From Megascapheus bottae (Eukaryota > Chordata > Mammalia > Rodentia > Geomyidae), in NCBI GenBank assembly GCA_024803745.1, contig JANJXV010000049.1:2978501-3042500 (forward strand): a stretch of DNA of 64,000 nt, read 5' to 3'. The stretch's first letter is position 1, and the number at the start of each line of letters is the position of its first letter. The notes below the pieces were generated by a model. That model had not been told where the DNA came from, did not search any database, and saw only the letters and a program-made list of their open reading frames with translations. Shown here in pieces: positions 48,431 to 58,389 of this stretch. A program made the translations under genes and the position numbers.

Positions 48431-50329
48431 GGGTAAGGATTAGGGTTAGTGTTAGGCTTAGGGTAAGGGTAAGGATTAGGGTTAGGGTTATGGTTAGTGT
48501 TAGGGTTAGGGTTAGGTTTAGGTTTAGGGTAAGGTTTATGGTTAGGATTAGGGTTAGGGTTAGGTTTAGGGTAAGGTTAATTGTTAGTGTTAGGTTTAGG
48601 GTTAGGTTTAGGGTAAGGGTTAGGGTTAGGGTTAGGTTTAGGGTTGGGGTTAAGGTTAGGGTTAGGGTTAGGGTAAGGGTAAGAGTTAGGGTTAGGGTTA
48701 GGGTTAGGGTTAGGGTTAGTGTTAGGGTAAGGTTTAGGGTTAGGTTTAGGGTTAGGGTTTACGGTTAGAGTTAGGTTTAGGGTTAGGGTTAGGGTAAGGG
48801 TAAGGGGTAGGGTTGGGGATAGGGTTAGGGTTAGGGATAGGTTTAGGGTTAGGGTTAGGGTAAGGGTAAGGGTTAGGGTTAGGGTCAGGGTTAGGGTTAA
48901 AATTAGGGTTAGGGTTAGGGTAAGGGTAAGGGTTAGGTTAGGGTTATGGTTAGGGTTAGGGTAGGGTTAGGGATAGGGTTAGGGTTAGGGTAAGGGTAGG
49001 GGTTAGGTTAGGTTTAGGGTTAGGTTTAGGGTAAGGGTAAGGGTTAGGGTTAGGGTTAGGGTTAGGGTAAGGGTAAGGGTTAGGTTAGGGTGAGGTTTAG
49101 GGTTAGGGTAAGGGTTAGGGTTAGCGTTAGGGTTATGGTAAGGGTAAGGGTTAGGGTTGGGTTTAGGGTGAGGGTAAGGGTAAGGGTTAGGGTTAAGGTT
49201 AGGGTTAGGGAAAAGTTATGGGTTAGAGTTAAGGTTAGGTTTAGGATTAGGGTTAGGGTTAAGGTTAATGTTAGGGTTAGGGTTAGGGTTAGGGTTAGGG
49301 TTAGGTTTAGGTTAAGGGTTAGGGATAGGGTTAGGGTTGGTGTTAGGGTTAGGGTTAGGGTTAGAGTTAATATTAGTGTTAGGTTAAGAGTTAGGGTTAG
49401 GGTTAGGTTTAGGATAAGGGTTAGGGTTGGGGGTTAATGTTAGGGTTAGGGTTAGGGTAAGGGTTAGGGTTAGGTTTAGGCTTAATGTAAGGGTTATGGT
49501 TAGGGTTAGGGTTAGGGTTAGGGTTAAGTTTAGGGTTAGTGTTAATGTTAGGGTTATTGTAACGGTAAGGGTTAGGGTTAAGGTTAGGGTTAGGGTTAGG
49601 ATTAGGGTTAGGGTAAGGGTAAGGGTTAGGGTTAGTTTTAGGGTTAGGGTTAGGGTAAGGGTAAGGGTTAGGGTTAGATTTAGGGTTAGAGTTAGGGTTA
49701 GGGTTAGGGAAAGGATACTGGTAAGGGTTAAGGTTAAGTTTAGGATTAGGGTTAGGTTTAAGGTTAGGGTTTGGGTTAGGGTAAGGGTAAGGCTTAGGGT
49801 TAGGTTTAGGGTTAGGGTTAGGGTAAGGTTGAGGGATAGGGTTAGGGTTAGGGTTAGGTTTAGGGTTAGGGTAAGGGTAAGGGTAAGGGTTAGGGTTAAG
49901 GTTAGAGTTAGGGTTAGGGTTAGGGTTAGGCTAAGGGTTAGGGTTAGGGTTAGGGTTAGGGTAAGGGTAAGGGTTAGGGTTAGGTTTAGATTTAGGGGTA
50001 GGGTTAGGGTAAGGGTAAGGGTTAGGGTTAGGGTTAGTGTTAGGGTAAGCGTTAGAGTTAGGGTTATGGTTAGGGTTAGAGTTAATGTTAGTGTTAGGTT
50101 AAGGGTTAGGGTTAGGGTTAGGATTAGGGTAATTGTAAGGGTAAGGGTTAGGGGTTAGTGTTAGGGTTAGGTTTAGGGTAAGGTTTAGGGTTAGGGTTAG
50201 GGTTAGGGTTAGCTTAAGGGTAAGTGTTAGGGTTAGGGTTAGGGTTAGTGTTAGGATAAGGGTAATTGTTAGGGTTAGGTTAGGTTTAGGGTTAGGTTTA
50301 GGGTTAGGGCAAGGGTAAGGGTTAGGGTT

Positions 50330-50730
50330 AGGGTTAGGGTAAGGTTAAGGGTTAGGGTTAGGGTTAGGGCAAGGGTAAGGGTTACGGTTATTGTTAGGGT
50401 TAGCGTAAGGGTTAGGGTTCGGGATTAGGTTTAGTGTTAGGGTAAGGGTTATGGTTATTGTTAAGGTTAGGGTTAGGGTAAGGTTTAGGGTTAGGTTTAG
50501 GTTTAGGGAAAGATTTATGGTTAGGGTTAGGTTTAGGGTTAGGGTTAGGGTAAGGTTAAGTGTTAGGGTTATGGTTAGGTTTAGGCTAAGGGTAGGATTA
50601 GGGTTAGCGTTAGGGTTAGGTTTAGGGTTAAGTTTAGGGTTAGTGTAAGGGTAAGAGTTAGGGTTAAGGTCAGGGTTAGGTTTAGGGTTAGGGTTAGGGT
50701 TAGGGTAAGGGTAAGGGTTAGGGTTAGGTT
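50330..50730 (+). repeat. Direct repeat of about 400 bp, left copy
   Basis: Landmarks GGGCAAGGGTAAGGGTTACGG, GGTTATTGTTAGGGTTAGCG and TAGTGTAAGGGTAAGAG occur here and 770 bp to the right. Only scattered substitutions separate the copies over about 400 bp. The edges are not exact. Confidence 0.82.
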
Positions 50731-51099
50731 TAGGGTTAGGGTTAGGGTAAGGGTAAGGTTTACGGTTAGGGTTAGGGTTAGGTTTAGGGTTAGGGTAAGG
50801 GTTAGGGTTAGGTTTAGGGTAAGGGTTAGGGTTAGGGTTCGGGTTAGGGTAAGGCTAAATTTTAGAGTTAGGGTTAGTGTTAAGGTAAGGGTTAGGGTAA
50901 GGGTTAGGGTTAGGGTTAGGGTGAGCGTTAGGTTTAGGGATAGGGTTAGGGGTGTGGGTTAGTGTTAGCGTTAGGGTAAGGGTTTCGGTTAGGGTTAGGG
51001 TAAGGCTAAGGTTTTGAGTTAGGCTTAGGGTAAGGCCTATGGTTAGGGTTGGGGTTAGGTTAAGACTAAGGTTTAGAGTTAGGGTTAGGGTTAGGGGTT

Positions 51100-51388
51100 A
51101 GGGTTAGGGTTAGGGTAAGGTTAAGGGTTAGGGTTAGGGCAAGGGTAAGGGTTACGGTTATTGTTAGGGTTAGCGTAAGGGTTAGGGTTCGGGGTTAGGT
51201 TTAGTGTTAGGGTAAGGGTTATGGTTATTGTTAGGGTTAGGGTTAGGGTAAGGTTTAGGGTAGGTTTAGGTTTAGGGAAAGATTTATGGTTAGGGTTAGG
51301 TTTAGGGTTAGGGTTAGGGTAACGTTAAGCGTTAGGGTTATGGTTAGGTTTAGGCTAAGGGTAAGGATTAGGGTTAGGGTTAGGGTTA

Positions 51389-51422
<34 letters not shown>

Positions 51423-51500
51423 AAGAGTAAGGGTTAAGGTCAGGGTTAGGTTTAGGGTTAGGGTTAGGGTTAGGGTAAGGGTAAGGGTTAGGGTTAGGGT
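51100..51500 (+). repeat. Direct repeat of about 400 bp, right copy
   Basis: The partner of 50330-50730 at an offset of 770 (776 at its left edge, where one hexamer differs). The TAGTGTAAGG landmark is at 50641 in the left copy and 51411 here. Confidence 0.82.
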
Positions 51501-53004
51501 AAGGATAAGGGTTACGGTTAGGGTTAGGGTTAGGTTTAGGGTTAGGGTTAGGGTTAGGGTAAGTTTAAGTGTTAGTGTTATGGTTAGGGTTAGGGTTAGG
51601 GTTAGGGTAAGGGTTAGGGTTAGGGTTAGGGTTAGGGTAGGGGAGAGGGTTAGGGTTAGGTTTAGGGTTAAGGGTTACAGTTAAAGTTAGGTTTAGGGTT
51701 AGGGTTAGGGTAAGGGTAGGGTTAAGATAAGGGTAAGGGTTAGGGTTAGGTTTAGGGTTAGGTTTAGGGTAAGGTTTAAGGTTAGGTTTAGAGTAAGGGT
51801 GAGGTTTAGGGTTAGGTTTAGGGTTAGAGTAAGGGTAAGGGTTAGGGTAAGGGTTAGGTTTAGGTTTAGGTTTAGTTTTAGGGTAAGGGTAAGGGTTAGG
51901 GTTAGGGTTAGGGTTGGGGTTAGGGTAAAGGTAAGTGTTAGGGTTAGGGTTAGTTTTAGGATAAGAGTAAGGGTTAGGTCAGAGATAGGGTTAGGGTTTA
52001 GGATTAGGGTTATGGTTAGCGTTAGGGGTTACGGTTAGGGTTAGGGTTAGGGTAAGGGTTAGCATTAGGGGTTAGGGTTAGGAAAACTATAAGGGTTAGG
52101 GTTAAGGTTAGGTTTAGGGTTAGGGTTAGGGTTAAGGTGAGGGTTAGGGTTTGGGTAAGGGTAAGTGTTAGGGTTAGGTTATGGGTTAGGTTTAGGTTAA
52201 GGGTAAAGGTTAGGGTTAGGGTTAGGGTTAGGGTTAGGGTAAGGGTAAGGGTTAGTTTTAAGGTTAGGATTAGGGTTAGGTTTAGAGTTAGGGTTAGGGT
52301 TAGGTTTAGGGTTAGGGTTATGGTAAGGGTTAGGTTTAGAGTTAGGGGTAGGGTTAGGATAAGTGTAAGGGTTAGGGTTAGGGTTAGGGTTAGGGTAAGC
52401 GTTAGAGTTAGGGTTAGGGTTAGGGTTAGAGTTAATGTTAGTGTTAGGTTAAGAGTTAGGGTTAGGTTTAGGGTTAGGGTAAGGGTTAGGGTTAGATTTA
52501 GGGTTAGGGTAAGGGTTATGTTTAGTGTTAGGGTTAGGGTTAGGGTTCAGGTTATGGTTAGCCGTAGGATTAGGGTTAGGGTAAGGGTAAGGTTAGGGTT
52601 AAGGTTAGGGTTAGGGTTAGGCTTAGGGTTAGGGTTAGGTTTAGGTTTAGGGTAATGGAAAGTGTTCATTTAGGGTAAGGGTTAGGTTTAGGGTTATGGT
52701 TATGGTTAGGGTTAGGGTTAGGGTTAGGGTTAGGGAAAGGATAAGGGTTAGGGTTAAGGTTAGGTTTAGGATTATGGTTACGGTTAAGGTTAGGGTTAGG
52801 GTAAGGGTAAGGATTATGGTTAGGTTTAGGGTTAGGTTTAGGGTGAGGGTAAGGGATAGGGTTAGAGTTAGGGTTAGGTTTAGGGTTAGGGTTAGGGTTA
52901 TAGTTAGGGTAATGGTAAGGGTTAGGGTTAAGGTTAGAGTTAGGTTTAGGTTTAGGGTTAGGGTTAGGGTAAGGGTAAGGGTTAGGGTTAGGGTTAGGGT
53001 AAGG

Positions 53005-53161
53005 TTTAGTGTTGGGGATAAGGTTAGGCTTAGGGTAAGGGTTAGATTTTGGGTTAGGGTTAGGTTTAGCGTTAGGTTTAGGGTTACGGTTAGGGTTAGG
53101 TTTAGGGTAAGGGTATGTGTTAAGGTTAGGGTTAGGGTTAGGGTTAGGTTTAGCATTAGGG
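53005..53161 (+). repeat. Recurrent array block copy
   Basis: The opening motif is the variant TTTAGTGTTGGGGATAAGG at 53005, TATGTGTTAAGG is at 53114, and the closing TTTAGCATTAGGG ends at 53161. Confidence 0.76.
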
Positions 53162-55370
53162 TAAGGGTAAGGGTTAGGGTAAGATTTAGTGTTAAGGTAA
53201 GGGTAAGGGTAGGGTTGTGGTTAGGTAAAGGTTAGGGTTAGGGTTAGTGTTAGGGTAAAGGTTAGGATTAGGTTTAGGGTAAGGTTTAGGGTTAGGGTTA
53301 GGGATAGGTTTACGGTTGGGGTTAAGGTTAGGGTTAGTGTGAGGGTAAGGGTAAGGGTTAGGTTAGGGTTAGGGTTAGTGTTAGGGTAAGGGTTAGGGTT
53401 AGGGTTAGGGTAAGGGTAAGGGTTAGGGTTAGGTTTAGGGTTAGGGTTAGGTTAATGGTAAGTATTAGGGTTAGGGTTAGGGTTAGGGTTAGGTTAGGGT
53501 AAGGTTTAGGGTTAGGTTTAGGGTTAGGGTTAGGGTAAGGTTAAGGGTTAGGGTTAGGGTTAGGGTTACGGTTGGGGTTAAGGTTAGGGTAAGGGTAAGG
53601 GTTAGGTTAGGGTTAGGGTTAGTGTCAGGGTAAGGGTTAGGCTTAGGGTTAGGGTTAGGGTAAGGCTAAGGTTTAGGGTTAGGTTTACGGTTAGGGTAAG
53701 GTTAAGGGTAACGGTTAGGGTTAGGTGTAGGGTTAGGGTTAGGGTTAGGGTAAGGTTAAGTGTTAGTGTTAGTGTTAGGGTTAGGGTTAGGGTTAGGGTA
53801 AGGGTTAGTGTTAGGGTTAGGGTTAGGTTTAGGGTTGGGGTTAAGGTTAGGGTTAGGGTTAGGGCAAGGGTAAGGGTTAGGTTTAGGGTTAGGGTTAGGG
53901 TTAGGGTTAGGGTAGGGGAGAGGGTTAGGGTTAGGTTTAGGGTTAGGGGTAACGATTAAAGTTAGGTTTAGGGTTAGGGTTAGGGTAAGGGTATGGGATA
54001 AGGTTAGGGATAGGGTTAGGGTTAGGGTTAGGTTTAGGGTTAGGGTGGGGGTAAGGTTAAGGGTTAGGGTTAGAGTTAGGGTTAGAGTTAAGTTTAGGGT
54101 TAGGTGTTACTCTTAGGGTTAGCGTTAGGGTAAGGTTTAGGGTTAGGTTTATGGTTAGTGTAAGGGTTATGGTTATGGTTAATGTTATGGTTAGGGTTAA
54201 GTTTAGGGTTAGTGTTAGGGTTAGGTTTAGGGTAAGGGTAAGTGTTAGGGTTAAGGTTAGGGTAAGGGTTAGGGTTAGGGTTAGGGTAAGGGTAAGGGTT
54301 AGGGTTAGGTTTAGGGTTAGGTTTAGGGTAAATGTAATGGTTAGGTTTAGGGTTAGGGTTAGGTTTAGGGTTAGGGTTAGGTTTTGGGTTAGGTTTAGGG
54401 TAAGGGTAAGGGTTAGGTTTAGAGATAGGGGTAGGGTTAGGGTAAGGGTAAGTGTTAGGGTTAGCGTTAGGGTTAGGGGAAGCGTTAGAGTTAGGGTTAG
54501 TTTAGGGTTAGAGTTAATGTTAGTGTTAGGTTAAGGGTTAGGGTTAGGGTTAGGATTAGGGTTAGGGTAATGGTTAGGGTTAGGGTTAGTGTTAGGGTTA
54601 GCGTTAGGGTAAGGTTTAGGTTTAGGTTTAGGTTTAGGATAAGGGATATGGTTATGGTTAGGGTTAGGTTTAGGGTTAAGGTTAGGGTTAGGGTTAGGGT
54701 AAGGGTAAGGGTTAGGGTTAGTGTTAGGGTTAGGACAAGAGTAAGGGTTAGTTCAGAATTAGGGTTAGGGGTTAGGTTTAGGGTTAGGGTTAGGGTTAGG
54801 GTAAAGGTAAGGTTAGGTTTAGGGTTAGTGTTAGGTTTAGGGTTAGGGTTCAGGTTAGGGTTAGGGAAAGAATAAGGGTTAGGGTTAAGGTTAGGTTTAG
54901 GGTTAGGGTTAGAGTTAAGTTTAGGGTTAGGGTTAGGGTAAGGGTAAGTGTTAGGGTTAGGTTTAGGGTTAAGTTAAGGGTAAAGGTAAGGGTTAGGATT
55001 AGAGTTAGGGTTAGGTTTAGGGTTAGGGTTAGGGATAGGGTTAGGGTAATTGTAAGGGTTAGGGTTAAGATTAGGTTTAGGGTTAGGTTTAGGGTTACGG
55101 TTAGGGGTAGAGTGTGGTTTAGGGTAAGGGTTAGGGTTATTAATAGGGTTAGGGTTAGGGTAAGGGTAAGGTTAGGGTTAGGGTAAGGGTTAGGGTAAGG
55201 TTTATTGTTGGGGTTAAGGTTAGGGTTAGGTTAAGGGTTAGAGTTTGTGTTTGGGTTAGGTTTAGGGTTAGGTTTAGGGTTACGGTTAGGGTTATGGTTG
55301 GGGTTAGGATTAGGGTTAGGGTTATGGTTAGGGTTAGGGTTAGGTTTAGAATAATAGTAAGGGTTAGGTC

Positions 55371-55376
55371 AGAGTT
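55371..55376. repeat. Target-site duplication AGAGTT, left
   Basis: The six bases AGAGTT immediately outside the left LTR edge match the six bases just beyond the right LTR edge (61678-61683). Six-base duplications are typical of class II retroviral integration. They show that both ends of the provirus are original. Confidence 0.93.
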
Positions 55377-55743
55377 TGCGGCAACCGGCACTCCTGACCA
55401 GCAGGGATGAACGGACACCACCCGAGGATCCTTCTCGTATCACGCTTTATTGAACAGCAACTTGATTGAAGGGAGAGCTGAAGCAGAGGGGCCCGAAGCA
55501 GGGAAATGCAGCTGCTTATATACAATCAAGGAACACAGGGCTTTTGCCATTGGCTGCTCTGTTGCCAGGGCCATTTTAAATCTCGGGATTGGTCAGGCCT
55601 CTGACGTCATACGCGCAGACTCAGTGGAACGAGCAAAGGCTCCGCACTCACATACCAAATAAGGAGAACTAAGAAGTTGTTTACAAGGAGCGAGGCAGGG
55701 AACAGGCGCCATCTTGTAATGGCGGCCTCTCCGCCTCCCCACA
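55377..55743 (-). repeat. 3' LTR
   Basis: A 367-bp LTR with inverted TG...CA ends. On the minus strand it starts TGTGGGGAGG and includes AAGATGGC (YY1-like), TGACGTCA at 55602-55609, CCAAT boxes, TATATAAG at 55515-55522 and AATAAA at 55446-55451. By hand alignment it differs from the 5' LTR at about 16 of 367 positions with no indels. In a provirus this copy supplies the polyadenylation site; its promoter elements are also present. Confidence 0.95.
55446..55451 (-). promoter_or_regulatory. Polyadenylation signal AATAAA in 3' LTR
   Basis: TTTATT on + reads AATAAA on the minus strand, about 65 bases downstream of the TATA-like box in the proviral direction. That is the expected place for the R-region poly(A) signal. 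Confidence 0.8.
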
Positions 55744-55760
55744 TCTCCCCCTTTTTGTTT
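55744..55760 (-). other. Polypurine tract
   Basis: Immediately upstream of the 3' LTR on the minus strand there is an almost pure run of A and G (AAACAAAAAGGGGGAGA) ending at the LTR edge. This is the expected plus-strand priming site for reverse transcription. It supports the LTR boundary at 55743. Confidence 0.88.
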
Positions 55761-55987
55761 TAATGCAGCAGGCCAACATACCTGTTGTGAAGACAGTAGA
55801 GGTGCTGTCCTCCAAAGTAAAACTTGTGGTCCTACTCTAGAGGAGTGACCCAGGCGATCAACTCTGGATCCCTCCCCTTCAGGTCCTCTTTTCCCTTTGT
55901 GGAGATGGCCTGGGTGGCAGACCCATATGCTGACACACATGCTCTCCCTGACCTGTTAGGGTCAGGAGTGGTACTTTGTCCATCATT
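55761..55987 (-). other. Proviral region between env remnant and polypurine tract, no gene seen
   Basis: About 230 bp of ordinary (non-array) sequence belonging to the provirus. The open frames crossing it run into the LTR and resemble nothing I recognise. It probably represents the extreme 3' env or 3' untranslated region. Confidence 0.5.
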
Positions 55988-56422
55988 TCACAACTCTTGG
56001 CTGCCTATACTCCTATTCCTCGTGCAATAGACTAAGGTCTCGAGGATGCAAAGGCAGTACAGGGCAGTTTTAGTTGGCCTTTTTAAAGCTGCAAGCCAAA
56101 TTTTGGGGGAGTGTCCCTGCTCCAAGGCAGTGAGTGCATGAACAAGCATTGCTCTCTCTCTCTTGTTGCGAGACCTCATTCGGCAGAGCAACCAAAGGCT
56201 AAAGACACAAAACCCAAAACAAACTGCAACAAACATTCACAGGAACTGGAACAAATGTAGGCAACGGCTCCAGCATTGACTCAATTTACACTCTATGGCA
56301 GAACAATTTAAAATACTATCATTACTTGAAGCTTTAAAGAGTAAAAACATAAACAGGAAGGTCCGCCTCTGGAACAAGTGCAGAAAACCCCACAACCCTT
56401 CCCTTGCCAGAACTATACATTA
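55988..56422 (-). pseudogene. env: env transmembrane-subunit remnant (C-terminal part)
   Basis: One minus-strand frame can be followed from just after a TAA at 56420-56422. A TGA at 56237-56239 interrupts it, and it ends near 55988. The part after the TGA is 82 codons long. It begins with about 18 hydrophobic residues (MFVAVCFGFCVFSLWLLC), followed by a basic cluster (R and K) and a hydrophilic tail, which is the pattern of a membrane anchor plus cytoplasmic tail. Just before the TGA lies a Trp/Leu/Phe-rich stretch that could be membrane-proximal. Position between pol and the polypurine tract fits env. No fusion peptide, immunosuppressive-type region or Cys motif can be identified with confidence. 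The envelope role is inferred from place and hydropathy, not from a family match. Confidence 0.5.
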
Positions 56423-56453
56423 ATCAGAGTGACCCAATTTTTGAGAAACCAGC

Positions 56454-56711
56454 CTAGCACAGAAGGACAGATTTTTTGACAGGGTAAGGCATAGGGAACC
56501 TTGCAGTCCTAGGGAAGTTGCAAGGAAGAATTGGTGGCACAAAGGGGAAAACGGAAGAAGCATTAGTCACAGGCATTGGTAATGGAAAGGTCTTCATCAC
56601 TGCCCACATCGTCTTTTCCTTGTTGCTTTTTCCCTTCTGTCTCTTCATCCAAAGTCGTGTCAGCAGAAGAATTATTAACAGGGTTATTCCCAGGATTTTG
56701 TTTCGCATCAT
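56454..56711 (-). pseudogene. env: env N-terminal remnant overlapping the pol end
   Basis: An 85-codon frame starts with ATG at 56711 inside the last 50 codons of pol and stops at 56454. It begins with a short basic stretch, then ILGITLLIILLL, a signal-peptide-like hydrophobic core, and then more basic residues and a Pro-rich part. Overlap of the env start with the pol end is usual in betaretroviruses. A complete env would be well over 1.5 kb, but only about 0.7 kb separates this start from the end of the recognisable anchor. Most of the surface subunit is therefore absent. An alternative is a small accessory or leader frame. No receptor-binding domain is visible. Confidence 0.5.
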
Positions 56712-58389
56712 CCTCTTTAGGTGTTTGATTTTCCTCCAATATCCTTACGAGGCTCTGCAGCACCCAATGGGGGGATTCCTGTCCCTGTGGAAAAACACAA
56801 ACAGCTCCCCTGGATCTCTGAATTACAGGATCCGGTCCATACCATTTATTATCGATAACATTTTTCCACATTACTTTTTGTGTGGGTGGTATTGCCATTT
56901 TGCCAGCATGCCGATCAGCAGCTGATTGTCCATTGTCATCCACTGTTACATAATTTAAGGTAAACAGTGCAATGGCCAGCCTTTCTCTGGGGGAGGCATC
57001 TCGGCCTGTTTTTGACCCATCTGTAAATATAATTAGGGCATTACTCAGAGGCAGTTTTTCCGTAACTTTGGGGAAATACACCCAATCTTCACGCACAAAA
57101 TTCAGCAGTGGATGTTTGGGATAATGATTGTCAATTATATTTGGAAAGGAGCACACCAAAACTGCCCACCAGTCAACAGAGGCAGCCAATATTTGTACTT
57201 GTTGCCAGGTATAAGGAATAATTAATTTGTCAGGAAATTTTGCAAAGTGAGTCAAACACGCCTTGCAACCTGTAAGAGCTAACAAAGCAACTAATTCTGG
57301 AAAATACTGAATAGTTTTTAAGCCATAAGAATTTCCATGCAACCATAACAATGGGCCTTCTTGCCATAATACTCCTGTAGGATAATTCTTTGTTTTAAAT
57401 ATACACAGTAAGATTGGCGCTGATGGATTTACACGCAAAAGTTCTGCATTTTCTATGGCCTGTTCAAGACGCTGAATGGAACTCTTAGCCTGAACAGTCA
57501 ATTTTCTAAGTGAGGTAACATCGGGGTCTCCCTCCAATAAGGAAAAGAGGGGCAACAATTCAGAGCGAGGGACATTAAGAAAATTTCGGACCCAATTTAC
57601 GTCCCCCATTAATTTTTGAAAATCATGAAGGGTATGCAAATGATTTGTTTTCAAGACGACCTTTTGGGGTGTCACAGCTATGGGAGAAATTATGGAACCT
57701 AAAAACTGAACCTTTTCTGAAAATTGCACCTTTTCTGGTGCCAAGTTTAAGCCTGCCTTTGCAAGGAGTTTAGATAATTTACTAAATACTTGAAAAAGGA
57801 TATTCTGCTCAGGGGCAGCTATTAGAATATCATCCATATAGTGAATAATTCTAACAATGGGAAATTGCTGTCTCACAGGGAAAAGAACTGTGTCAACATA
57901 TAGTTGGCATATTGTAGGGCTATTAGCCATTCCTTGTGGAAGAACCCTCCACTGAAATCGCGCATCAGGTTGTTCATGATTAACAGAAGGCAGGGTAAAA
58001 GCAAAACATTCTCTATCCCTGGGATGCAAAGGAATAGAAAAGAAACAGTCCTTAATATCAATAGATATAATGGGCCACTTTTGGGGCAAAGCAGAAAGCA
58101 GTGGGAGGCCGCGTTGGACTGACCCTAATATTTGCATTTGAGCATTAATGGCTCTGAGATAATGTAATAATCTCCACTTGCCTGAGGCCTTTTTAATAAC
58201 AAAAATAGGGGTATTCCATGGAGAAACAGAAGGCTCCACATGTCCCAACCTTAGTTGTTCCTGTACCAATTGAGTTATAGCCTCCAGTTTTTCTTGGGAC
58301 AGGGGCCACTGAGGCACCCACACCGCTTTATTTGTTAACCAGGGTATGGGTGTTGGACTGGCGGAGGCTAAATTTTCAGTGACCCCCAA
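56563..58389 (-). CDS. pol: Pol reading frame: reverse transcriptase, truncated RNase H fused in frame to integrase C-terminus
   Basis: 608 codons, expressed after a -1 shift from pro (slippery site 58392-58398); the first listed codon is TTG, not a true start. RT occupies roughly residues 20-440. It has the catalytic Asp in SIDIKDCFFSIPL (D111), LPQGMANSPTICQ at 150-162 and YMDD at 184-187. LHYLRAIN at 75-82 carries Tyr where class II RTs usually have Asp. RNase H starts with FTDGS at 455-459, but after about residue 466 the sequence jumps to PRERLAIALFTLNYV, which belongs near the end of an integrase core. The integrase C-terminal domain follows (WYGPDPVIQRSRGAVCVFPQ, 516-535). Missing are the rest of RNase H, the HHCC zinc domain and the DDE catalytic core, roughly 300 codons by family comparison. 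The C-terminal 50 residues are acidic and overlap the env start. The frame is uninterrupted, but integration activity is lost. Confidence 0.92.
   Translation of the reverse strand: MGVTENLASASPTPIPWLTNKAVWVPQWPLSQEKLEAITQLVQEQLRLGHVEPSVSPWNTPIFVIKKASGKWRLLHYLRAINAQMQILGSVQRGLPLLSALPQKWPIISIDIKDCFFSIPLHPRDRECFAFTLPSVNHEQPDARFQWRVLPQGMANSPTICQLYVDTVLFPVRQQFPIVRIIHYMDDILIAAPEQNILFQVFSKLSKLLAKAGLNLAPEKVQFSEKVQFLGSIISPIAVTPQKVVLKTNHLHTLHDFQKLMGDVNWVRNFLNVPRSELLPLFSLLEGDPDVTSLRKLTVQAKSSIQRLEQAIENAELLRVNPSAPILLCIFKTKNYPTGVLWQEGPLLWLHGNSYGLKTIQYFPELVALLALTGCKACLTHFAKFPDKLIIPYTWQQVQILAASVDWWAVLVCSFPNIIDNHYPKHPLLNFVREDWVYFPKVTEKLPLSNALIIFTDGSKTGRDASPRERLAIALFTLNYVTVDDNGQSAADRHAGKMAIPPTQKVMWKNVIDNKWYGPDPVIQRSRGAVCVFPQGQESPHWVLQSLVRILEENQTPKEDDAKQNPGNNPVNNSSADTTLDEETEGKKQQGKDDVGSDEDLSITNACD

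Larger units (their letters stand above)
36581..55376 (+). repeat. Degenerate telomere-like array with mosaic higher-order repeats, right segment
   Basis: The region left of the provirus is entirely hexamer variants on the same strand. The first kilobase parallels 30.0-30.6 kb: GGGTAAGTGTGAGGG, then GGTTTAAGGGAAGGG, then GTTGGGGTAAAGGTTAG, in both. Further right, blocks recur at 4-6 kb spacing. The stretch with GGGTTATGGTTATGGTTAGG and GTAACGGTAAGGG occurs near 40010 and 45525, and in variant form near 49500. The motif GAGTTAATGTTAGTGTTAGG recurs many times. No gene is seen. Confidence 0.88.

Noticed and set aside
1..55376. CRISPR array or tandem satellite with spacers
   Set aside because: Repeats are contiguous hexamers with substitutions and there are no unique spacers.
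55593..55940. 115-codon minus-strand frame crossing from env-pol flank into the 3' LTR
   Set aside because: It runs across the polypurine tract and U3, resembles no protein I know, and is best explained as chance.
56518..56925. 135-codon + strand frame opposite pol/env
   Set aside because: It is antisense to the clear pol frame and has no recognisable domain.
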